Source: Macrophomina tecta (lineage: Eukaryota; Ascomycota; Dothideomycetes; Botryosphaeriales; Botryosphaeriaceae). From it: 64,000 bases of DNA. The DNA is taken from NCBI GenBank assembly GCA_024180945.1, contig JAKSGN010000036.1, forward strand, positions 372,001 to 436,000. The letters are read 5' to 3'. The notes beneath the pieces are model-generated. The model had not been told where the DNA came from. It searched no databases and saw only the letters and a list, made by a program, of their open reading frames with translations. Below, in pieces: positions 55,569-64,000 of the stretch (its first letter is position 1; the number at the start of each line of letters is the position of its first letter). A program made the translations under genes and the position numbers.

Positions 55569-56380
55569 TCAAGCATAATTCGCCGCCGCCTTCGTCACAA
55601 CACCCGACTTCAACGTAACCCCCTTCACCACGACCTGCGTCCCAGTATGACTGGTAACCCTCATCCAAGCCGTATCCGTGCTCAGCGTCCCATCCATCTC
55701 GAAGAAGTTATTCGTGTTCCTCGTTGTCTCCTTCCACGTCTGCCCCTCGTCCGCGCTGACCTCGAGCTTCGCCGTCCGGCGCCGCGCATTCTCGACCGTG
55801 GCTGAGACCCAGTACTGCGACGCGCCGCCGTGCATCTTGATCCAGAGCGGCTCAGTCTGCGCGATCGGGCAGGTGACCCAGTCCCATTCGATGCCGTCGA
55901 CGCCGCCGGCAGTCAGCCCGTTGGTCAGCTTCGACCAGGTGGCCGGCGTCATGTCGAGGTGGTTGGCGTCTCCGCCGGTTTTGTTCGTGACCTGCGTGAT
56001 CGCAATCAGTCTTTACGCCGCTCCTGCCGTCTCTTTTCTCGGTTCAGTTGAGCCGTACTCACCATGACAGTGATCGTCTTCCCTTTGTACGTGACCGAAA
56101 TGCAGCCTCCGCAGTTTGCAGCGCTGTCCCAGATTTCCTCGGAAACGCAAGTGGAGCCGTCGATGCCATCGGGCAGTGTGTAGTCGACAAAGGCGCAAGC
56201 GCCGTCTTACCAGCAGTCTTCTTCGGTACAGTTATCACCGTAGCGCGTGCCGAGTCCTTCCTTGAGGGCGCGGCGGGCGAGATAACGGTTGTCGAGGGTC
56301 ATTTCAGGGGTGATGGCTCCGAGAACGCCCGTGACAAGAATGTTCACGCCGATTAGGGACGACAGCTTGTTGGAAACCAT
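55569..56380 (-). pseudogene. Expansin-like secreted protein gene with premature TAA
   Basis: Exons on the minus strand: 56380-56063 and 55991-55569, giving 246 codons apart from one in-frame TAA at 56209-56207 (codon 58). Before the stop: signal peptide (SSLIGVNILVTGVLGAITP) and TRYGDNCTEEDCW. After it, without frame change: DGACAFVDYTLPDGIDG, NCGGCISVTYKGKTITVM, VTNKTGGDANHLDMTP and a C-terminal CBM63-like beta domain. This is the two-domain (double-psi barrel plus beta-sandwich) expansin layout, proteins that loosen cellulose without hydrolysis. A cryptic GT-AG pair (56210-56124, 87 nt) would remove the stop in frame but also delete 29 core residues including the conserved CAFVDY strand, so it is probably not genuine. 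C-to-T at a CpA site would explain the stop. Confidence 0.75.
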
Positions 56381-56518
56381 TGTGCTGCAGGAGCTATAAG
56401 GGTGTAAAACGAGTGACTGGAAATAAAGGTGAAAAAGAGCGGCGGAAGAGGTTGAGAGGGTGCGCAGTCGACTCTGCTTGATGCTATGAAACAGAATAAA
56501 CACTCCGTCGTCAAGTGT

Positions 56519-56528
56519 GTATATATAC
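56519..56528 (-). promoter_or_regulatory. TATA-like box of the expansin-like gene
   Basis: TATATATAC read on the minus strand, about 140 bp before the ATG at 56380. Pattern match only. Confidence 0.4.
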
Positions 56529-57001
56529 CACTAGCCATGCAGCGCCAATTAAACTCCGATCACGTTAATACCTATAACGCACAAGCTTGTTCGAGATTTG
56601 ATTAAGCATCACGCCCTAACCGTAGCGTGGTTCATCGGCGCTGTTTCACGTTTACAGACCTCCGCCCCCTCGGCTAACGCTTGTAAGTTCTTTATACGCT
56701 ATACGCCCCTAAAAACCGCTCGTATGTAGTCCTTCTCGAATTTCTCAGTCGTAACCGGGAAAACGCAATGGCTTCTCTCTTCACACCTCGCTCCGGTATC
56801 CTGGACAGCCCCGTTCCCTCAAACCGCCACTTGTAACTAACGTCGGCAATATCCGACTCTTCACCAAATGACACACGGTTGCGCAAATTTCACTCCAGCT
56901 TCCACCCTCCTCAAGCCACCACTTGAGTTCTCTGCGTCTGCCAACAACGGCCGTGTCCTCACTGCCTAGTCAGGGGCTTGGCTGTTTCATCCAGACCATC
57001 T
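56529..57001. other. Intergenic
   Basis: No gene recognised. Confidence 0.35.
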
Positions 57002-57351
57002 CTAAAGAACTACTCGACGGAGAACTCCGTGACCCATCAATCTCTGGCTCTGGGGCCGGCGGACCAACGGAAAAGGTGGATGCGGGGGTGGTGTAAGTTC
57101 GACGGCAGTTGCGCGTGAGCCTTCCAGCTCGTCTGAGTTCGGACCTTGACACAACAAAGCCTTTATCGGCTTTAATGATCTACAAATCCTTTGGTGGGGA
57201 AACACTTACCTTTGGAGGCAAGGGATCGTGCTCTCCGGGTAACGAACACAACGGCCATGCTGAGAAGGAGGCTAAAGAAGGCGACGAGAACGCCAATCAA
57301 GTTGATTTTGTCGCTCACTGAAAGATCCCTCCGGAGGAATCCACTCTCCAT
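57002..57351 (-). CDS. Putative 94-residue single-pass membrane protein
   Basis: Exons on the minus strand: 57351-57210 and 57144-57002, with phase-consistent GTAAGT donor and TCAAG acceptor. The start is MESGFLRRDLSVSDKINLIG, followed by one strong hydrophobic helix (VLVAFFSLLLSMAVVFV), basic residues and a short Pro-rich tail. The opening 'LSxSDKIxLIGxLVAF' resembles the N-terminus of larger fungal proteins, so this could be a truncated remnant. Not recognised as a known family. Confidence 0.35.
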
Positions 57352-60300
57352 TGCGAGGATTTCACTGACGTGGAAGCCCAATTTGGGGCACGGCCGGCAG
57401 ATGATCGGCGAATTGCAGATATGGGGAACCAAAGAAGACGGAGGAAGCGAGACGAGCACTGAGTTTTAGGTTCAAAACAGTGAAACCATGAACAATTTGA
57501 TCTGAAGTTGAAGCGCAGCGAGCTCACGAAACTGTTTCAGGGTGTGTTCATTGCTCCTGTTTCTATGCCTTAATTTCTCGCACTTACAAGACAATGTCCG
57601 GTTTGCCGGCGGGGCAGGATGAGTGGTGCCGTCACCGGTCTTTGCCATGCTGCTGATGAACAGTGAGGAAGTGGCATTCGGAACCTTACTCGCAATCGAA
57701 AATGCTGCAAATTTTATGATGGCCTATGATCTTCTGCTAAATCAATATTTGGTATTCGTTGGATTTACTCCCTGGGAACCCAAGTTTGGTGTTTCATGTC
57801 ATTCACCGGGGTTTGCACCAACATTGTCGATTTTGCAAAATCCCAACTTTTTTCCCCAGTTTCAAAAGCACTATTCCCAGATTACCAATAACGCATTAGC
57901 ACTTTTTTTTTTTTTAAGAAAAAAGAATAAGTATGACTTTAGAGCTAACTCTCTATATTACAAATAGTTAATTTCTTTTTAAAACTTTCTAGAAGTAAGA
58001 TAGAAATTAGAATTTCTTCAAGTTCTTTTGATTTTACCTAGCGTTGGAATTCCTTTGCATTTCTTGGTGGAAAGAATTCAGAATTTATAATGAAAAACGA
58101 ACTTCTTTATCTTAGTTTTTCTTTCTGAGAAAAAGGATTAGAAGGAAGAGTAGTACTAAGAGACTATGTAAAGTCCTTTTCATTTGTAAAAAAGGGTATT
58201 ATTATACAATGATAAATGCGAAAATTATCTAAAGATCGTGTGTGAAAAAGTTCGGCGGTCGCCGAAATTGACAGCTGTAGTGCAAAAGCCGGTAATTGAT
58301 TCGCTAGGAGTGTATCCCACATTCAAGACGTGCTGGGCGTGTCCAATAGGTAAGAACACACTTCGTATTCCATATGCAAGGCCGAGTTCAGTACTCTCTC
58401 ACCGTCTAATAACAAGACAGGGTGTATACAGCAAACAGTCACAACTCTAGAAAAGAGCGCACTTAGTCACACAGTCAGCGTCAGCCAGGTTCGAGCATAG
58501 TGCAAGAAGCGCATAGAGCCGCATGCGTGAGCAACTGGTGGGGCAACTAGCAGACTACCAGACCAGGATGCATGAGGTGCTCAGCCACCATGCAAGGCAA
58601 GGCTGTCTGCATTTTTCGAGCATCCTTCACTCCACCTGAGCGCTGAACACCCAAAAAACAGCCCCCCGCATCTGCACAATCATGGTTGGCATCATTTTTT
58701 CAGACTTCGTTGTAATTCCTGGTGCATCATGGCCAGAGCATTTCCCGCTTCAACGGAAACTCAGTGTGATGGCAGGCGGCCTATCCATAAAATCTGGCTG
58801 GCACATATTAATGCATACCGGGTAGCTTACATTCAGTCATGTGACGGAGCTGCAGGATCCTTGTGCACAAATAGAAAGGGTAAAGCAAGCACGTCACAAG
58901 TGACTGAAAATATGAAGAGCCCTGTGACGATCTGGAAGGAAGAGGAATCGCTTAGCGATTGGTAAACGCAGTACGGTGAGCTTTCCATGCAGCTGTTTTG
59001 ATGTCGCTCTTCACTCTCCCTTGAGAAAGAGTATTGAAGGCCAGTGGCTATTACGTGGGAGAGGGATGATCAAAGTTCCTCGAGACACCGAAAACATCAC
59101 TAAAATGCTACGTTGTGTACCCAATCACTTCATATACAGCTGTTTCCCCTGAGTGATCATTGCTGGGAATTCTCATAGGGAACACGCGCCCCGGGGCTTG
59201 CCTTCTTTTCTGGCTACACCTTCAACGCAAGATGCGAAGGACCAGTGTTTTCAATGTACAGGACACAACAATTATTTGCATACCAATTCTATAATCTTGT
59301 AGCTCACAATTATGCGATATGTGGAAATGCAACCATGATCTGGCTGGTCTATGAATGAAGCTGCACTTTTCATGCGTATATTCGTTTCGGTTTCACTCAC
59401 TGGCCCTTCCGGAGTCATCTTTCCCATAGGGGCCAGGAGGGCAACTACTGAGAGCGAAAATATACTTTGCAAATGAAACCGCCGTGTAACCTGAGTTTAG
59501 AAGATGCTGCAAGTTGATTAAAAAAAAAAAAAAAAAAAAAAAAACTCCAGGAAGGCGTAAGCTCGAACCAGGAAGGTCGCTATAACGCAACGCTACCAGT
59601 AGAATCATATCCAGATCTTCGCCGACCAATATTTCTACTACTCTATATCCTAGTTGATGGTGACGTTTGATACCTTCTCTGAGAAGATGCTCAGAAGTAG
59701 AGCCAAAGAGACGGATACATGCCATATCGCACAAATCTGCTACAGCCTTTAATTCAACGACAGGGGAGAAAGCCGCCTTCCCCGCCAAGCAGTAATCGCC
59801 TCCGTGTACGGAACAGAGAGGTATAAAGCTGGCCCCTTGCATGGTATGCAAGTTGTAGTTAAACAGGCTTGATTGCCTGTTCCGGACCCTGCGGTCGAGT
59901 CCATCCTTATTCATCGAGGTTGCAATGTCACATGTAAAAGTGTCTACCGCCGCTTTCTCTGCAAAGTTTTGTGTTGCTTGCACATATGATGGCTTGTCCC
60001 ATCAAAAGCAACAATAGTGTAACGTATAGTGATTTCGGTGAACGGGCTTTTGTCGCTGATACCCTTCTCCGGGCTGGATAAAATTTTCGATGGCTGACGA
60101 ACGTCAGTGGCCAATCTCTTTCCACATCTAAGAATTGAAATGCGAGGATTTTATGTGAGAATCTTGGACAATTATGCTTTGTACATAATTCAGCAACTTT
60201 CGCCCCCCCCCCCCCCAAAACCAACCAACCAACACTGATCTATTTATCACAGACTAACTTTCAACATCTTGGCAACTGCTGCTTCTCAGAGATGGGCGGT

Positions 60301-62655
60301 GACTAATGGCATACGGTTTCAGGGAATCATCTCCCGGCCAGGCCTCAATGGATCTCTCTGCGTAGCCACCTGGGAGCTTTCCAATTTTCTTACACAGATC
60401 CGTCAGGTGCTCCCAAACCTTGCGCGACAGCGGCCCACGGTCCATGTGATCCTTTCCCAGGATCTTCGTCGGCATCGGAGTCGCGCATGTTGAAATGGAC
60501 GAGTTTCCGCACATAGCGCATTGATGTGAGGACGCAGTTGTAAAGTGTCCCGAAGTTGCCCTTCCGCCTGATTGAGAGTCCCGGGAAACGAAAGTTCCAT
60601 TTATTGGGCTTCCACCGGAGACAGCCCACACTGCGAGGCTATGAGAGAACGTCCAAACTTTGGGCGGAAGACGTGGGGAGCGTGAGAGTTTTGTTAGCAG
60701 AGTGACGAATATCTTGACAAAAGACGGTCAGAGGTAGTGCACTGGTCGCGTCTAAGGGCCAGGAGGCTGGATCTCCATCGTGTGCTCTGCACCTTCTCTT
60801 CCCCCTGTGGGACAGCCTTAAAATCAACCGTACATATTTCCTGTCCGAAGAGTCAAAGATTGTGTGTTCGCTGCCATTTCAGCTAAACCTTGAACGCATT
60901 CTCTATGGGGGCCAAATGTGTAGTAGTGTTGACCATCAGCCGCAGAATAACCAGGATATCAAAGCGGTGAGGAAATAAGGGCAACTGACCGGAATGATTA
61001 TTCGGCTCCAAATACTTGACAGCAGTGTTGCCCATTCTCGTGGACCAGCCAATCAAGTGTGCGATGCATCCAAAATTATAAGATTGGATGCTGTACTCGT
61101 GGATCCCCGCTCCTGTAAAAGTACCTTTCAATCAATGGCGAGCCCACGGTACGATTCCCTGCATGATAAATTGATACATCGGCTATACGCCGCCTGTTCT
61201 TTGTTTTCTTTCTTTCTTTCTTTTTTTTTTTTTTTTTTATGGGACTTAGAATCTAGTAATACGTCGCCAAACGATCCTTGGTCTGTTTTTATGGGCTCCT
61301 ATGAACGAAATCTCAAGCTCTACATTAACACGTAATAACCAATCGGACACGAAGAAGTGGCCCGCTCCTAACACCAAGAAAGGAAAGCAGGACACGCGAT
61401 TCGCGTCAAAGCTTAGCGAGGTTAATTGAAAATTGAGGGACTTCGATGTGTCAGAGCATAAGCAAGGTACAAGCGCCTCGAATTCAACATTCAGCTCTTA
61501 TCCGCCCTTCCTTCAAAGTAACCCCGAGAGATCTAATATTAGTACCTGCAAACGACGTGTCCCTTCAGTAGACGAGAACATTGGTGTCACAGATGTTTTA
61601 GAGCCAGGGACAAGTGAGAAAATTTGCAGGACAGTCGCAGGCTATGCAGCGCCCACAATTAGTATGAAATGCAATGGCCGCGCATACGCACACCCGTCGT
61701 GCGTAGAGTGGGTGAGGCAGACCATTTGTTGGCGGACGAAACTCCGCCGAACGTTGTGTTTCGCCCTGTGATACGCAACGGCTGGCGTACCTTCTGGACG
61801 TATATCCAAATGTCTACATTTAGTTGTCTCTGAGTATTATCGGGAAACTTTGGAATTGACGAATCGGCGACCCTAATCAAGTGGAGGGAAAGCCGCTGAC
61901 TGCAGCTCAAGCGCGCAACCTCCTCAGTAACCTGGCGGTCTTTTTGTTTAGGGGCACATTTCATTGAAATAGCCTCAGCACCCCGCTTTGAGTCATGCCA
62001 AATCTTTCCCGAAAAAGTCCGACCTGGTACAGGTAGGTTATGTGGGGAATATCAGTCCTTGTCGGCATATTCGGATGCTGATCGGAAATCCCGAGACGAT
62101 ATCGTCATGCACTCTCTGGTCTCGTGAGCGGTTTGCCTTGGTCAATCTTCACATACGCTACTCTCATAGATGACTCCCTGAGGAGGGTAGGCTTCTCATG
62201 TTTATCCTGCCTTGCGTGCGGCCACGCCGGCTATCGATCCCGCTGGTGACGAAAGGGAATTCCGAGGCATTAACACGTACGCAGGAATCAGACGCAGATC
62301 GTGCGGTCCCAGCATTCTGGACAAGACACATAAATCAGGGTCCTCATCCAATGGCGAATCACCAGACAAGGGCTCGGATGCATGGTGGCCCCTGTCATCC
62401 CGAACAAGAAACTGCTGCCTCGAGTCTCACATTCCGGCTTGCAAATCTCTAGGGAAAAATGTACGGGCCCATTAGGTTCCCCGGCCTGGGCTTCCGCGAG
62501 CCTCCGAGAGGGGTACCCCGCAATATTCTTGTGGCTTGATTAGTCAAAATATGGGGCTGACAGCTATTCGTTCGTACAATAACATCTACGGGGCTCCATC
62601 GCACCTCTCTCTCCTCGCCGCGAGTAGCTCACATAGCTTCCCCGAATCTGACTCG
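57352..62655. other. 5.3 kb gene-poor region
   Basis: No supported gene. The AT-rich core is about 57880-58240. There are homopolymer runs: T at 57905-57916, A(25) at 59520-59544, C at about 60201-60213, and CTTT/T at about 61205-61239. The minus-strand frame 59393-59983 spans the A-run (poly-Phe) and has no family features. Probably old repeat remnants. Confidence 0.5.
59520..59544 (+). repeat. A(25) homopolymer run
   Basis: Twenty-five A in a row. On the minus strand it follows, by about 18 nt, a box-B-like GGTTCGAGC sequence. Confidence 0.8.
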
Positions 62656-64000
62656 ATGCCGGCCATGTTTGTGTGTCCCGAATGCAATGCTACTTTCCGC
62701 CGCTCCGCACACCTACGACGCCACCAGGAAACACGTGAGTTCTCCTGTCTACAGCAGGCGCGCATTCTGACGCTCATCTCACAGACCGTGCTGAGAAGCC
62801 GTACGTTTGCCGATTCTGTACCGTGGCATCATCCCGCAAGGACGTGATCGTCCGCCATATCAGGAATTTGCATCCGGACGTGGATCACGGCGACTCGCAA
62901 AAGCGTCGGCGAAAGCGATCTGGCGGCAGGGCTTCCAACTCTCCAACCGCTGACGCTCCCCTCTCCCCTAACGCCGATGCTTCGAGCTCGCCATCATCAG
63001 CCACTTCAACCCAGCCAGATCAAATCCTTGCCGTACCCGCTCAAGCGACCCGATTGCCATTGATTAGCTCCCCGGCCTATGACTTGGGAAACGATCCATT
63101 CAATCGGGCGGCTCTATTCGAGCAACTCGGCTTTCGGGCGCACGGCTTTGCCTTCGATGGCCCAGACACTGTTCTTGAATCACTTGTCGACCCTCACATC
63201 TGCACCCCTGACCTCTCGAACATATTTGGACCAGAATGTCATGCGCTGTTTGATGATGCGTTGAGCAATGAAAAAAGCCGCCTGCCCGAGGTGCGTTCGG
63301 AGCGTTCCGCTCGCAGTTGTTCTTCAAGCTCCACTTCGCTCGGGGATGCCGAATGCTTGAGCGCGCGGGCGAACCTGGCCCGCTATGACCAAAACAAAGT
63401 TCTCTCCTCTTTCCAATTCCCGTCAAGATATGCGATGATCCGATTTGTAAACGCCTTTTTCAAGCACATGGCACCCCACATGCCCCTCGTGCACCGGCCA
63501 ACGTTCGATATTGCCTCGGTAGCCTGTAGGTAACACCTGTTTCTGGTTTTGCCTAGACCTGACAGATTTCAGCGCCTTTGCTCATCGAAATAATGGCCTG
63601 TGGCGCACTATACCTCTGTGAGCGCGCCACGGCCATGAACATGCATGCCGCTGCCATGCGGTTGATGTCCGAGGTACGTCTGATGCCCAAGGATCGATCG
63701 CCACTGACACTGATTCCAGGTCGAACGCGGGATCGAGTCGCTGGGGAAGCCGCCGAAGTTTCAGCTTTGGATGCTGCAAACATATCTGCTTATGAGTTAC
63801 TTCGGGGCCTACGGTGCCAATCTGGAAACAGAGCAGCGAGCAACCCATCCTTTTGCTTACGCAGTAAAAGTATGTGTTCAGAATCTTCTCCCATGTGACG
63901 TGTTCAGCACTGGTTAACATGCTTGCAGCTCACGCAAGACGCTATTAAGGAATTGAGGTCATGCTCAGTTTTGGATTACCGAGACTGGGTTTACCAGGAG
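62656..64000 (+). CDS. C2H2 zinc-finger transcription factor with fungal TF domain (3' end outside the window)
   Basis: Exons 62656-62734, 62785-63518, 63566-63673, 63720-63869 and 63929-beyond 64000, all phase-consistent. There are two adjacent classical fingers. The first runs from CPECNATFRRSAHLRRH, split by intron 1 at the final His. The second is CRFCTVASSRKDVIVRHI. A basic patch (KRRRKRSGG), a Ser/Pro/Asp-rich linker and then the fungal-specific transcription factor domain follow: FQFPSRYAMIRFVNAFFKHM, PHMPLVHRPTFDI, LIEIMACGALYL, FQLWMLQTYLLMSYFGAYG. This architecture (C2H2 pair plus Fungal_trans) is that of pathway regulators in filamentous fungi. The donor of the exon-2/3 junction (after TCG 63518) was chosen over a later GTAAC donor because only it keeps frame. 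Confidence 0.82.

Noticed and set aside
59393..59983. 196-codon minus-strand frame across the A-run
   Set aside because: Contains a poly-Phe stretch created by the homopolymer and has no family signature or supporting splice signals.

Overview
The window reads as nuclear DNA of a filamentous ascomycete (Pezizomycotina, quite possibly Dothideomycetes). The coding genes carry many short introns (about 45-100 nt, GT-AG with CTRAC-like branch sites). The gene content is typical of such fungi: a HET-domain protein, DUF2235 and DUF6601 proteins, a Zn2Cys6 regulator, an Hsp70-like ATPase and an expansin-like protein. Two AT-rich stretches look degraded, with transition-type differences of the kind left by RIP. 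Most gene models below were assembled by hand from splice signals, keeping the reading phase consistent across every exon. They are therefore internally checked but not confirmed by transcripts.

Layout. 0.8-3.1 kb: nine-exon Hsp70-like ATPase (+). 3.1-5.2 kb: AT-rich, gene-free, with a 1.48 kb element bounded by about 50 bp terminal inverted repeats. 5.4-6.0 kb: five-exon GFA/CENP-V-type protein (-). 6.4-7.6 kb: zinc alcohol dehydrogenase (+). 8.4-9.5 kb: DUF6601 membrane protein (+). 9.7-11.9 kb: DUF2235 alpha/beta-hydrolase (-).

13.9-29.9 kb is a metabolic block: amino-acid permease, proline dehydrogenase, P5C reductase, a conserved membrane protein, P5C dehydrogenase, an FAD amine oxidase, a Zn2Cys6 regulator and a dihydrodipicolinate-synthase-family aldolase. 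A truncated membrane-protein gene sits just before the aldolase. The block is laid out like a proline-utilisation cluster with extra genes that could extend it to hydroxyproline or other cyclic imino acids (inference).

29.9-32 kb is a gene-free repeat patch. It holds two copies of an 82 bp repeat, and one copy abuts a 43 bp piece of the neighbouring aldolase gene. 32.1 kb: small cysteine-rich secreted protein. 33.8-35.9 kb: HET-domain gene broken by one in-frame TGA. 36.7-37.4 kb: a faint, probably degraded gene. 37.8-39.9 kb: CTD-kinase cyclin (CTK2 type). 40.8-43.5 kb: RBM26/27-like CCCH/RRM protein (-). 44.1-47.0 kb: translation elongation factor 2 (-).

48.0-49.7 kb: secreted ACMSD-type amidohydrolase (-). 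50.0-52.1 kb: 4-coumarate-CoA-ligase-like enzyme (-). 52.7-53.7 kb: macrodomain protein (-). 53.9-55.1 kb: SAM-dependent methyltransferase-like protein (-). 55.6-56.4 kb: expansin-like gene with a premature TAA (-). 57.4-62.6 kb: gene-poor, with homopolymer runs. 62.7-64.0 kb: C2H2 transcription factor running off the right edge.

The housekeeping genes (eEF2, CTK2-like, RBM26-like) sit beside accessory genes, two of which are broken by single nonsense codons. The block most like a biological system is the imino-acid catabolism region, where transport, oxidation, semialdehyde oxidation, a possible aldolase step and a dedicated regulator lie within 16 kb.
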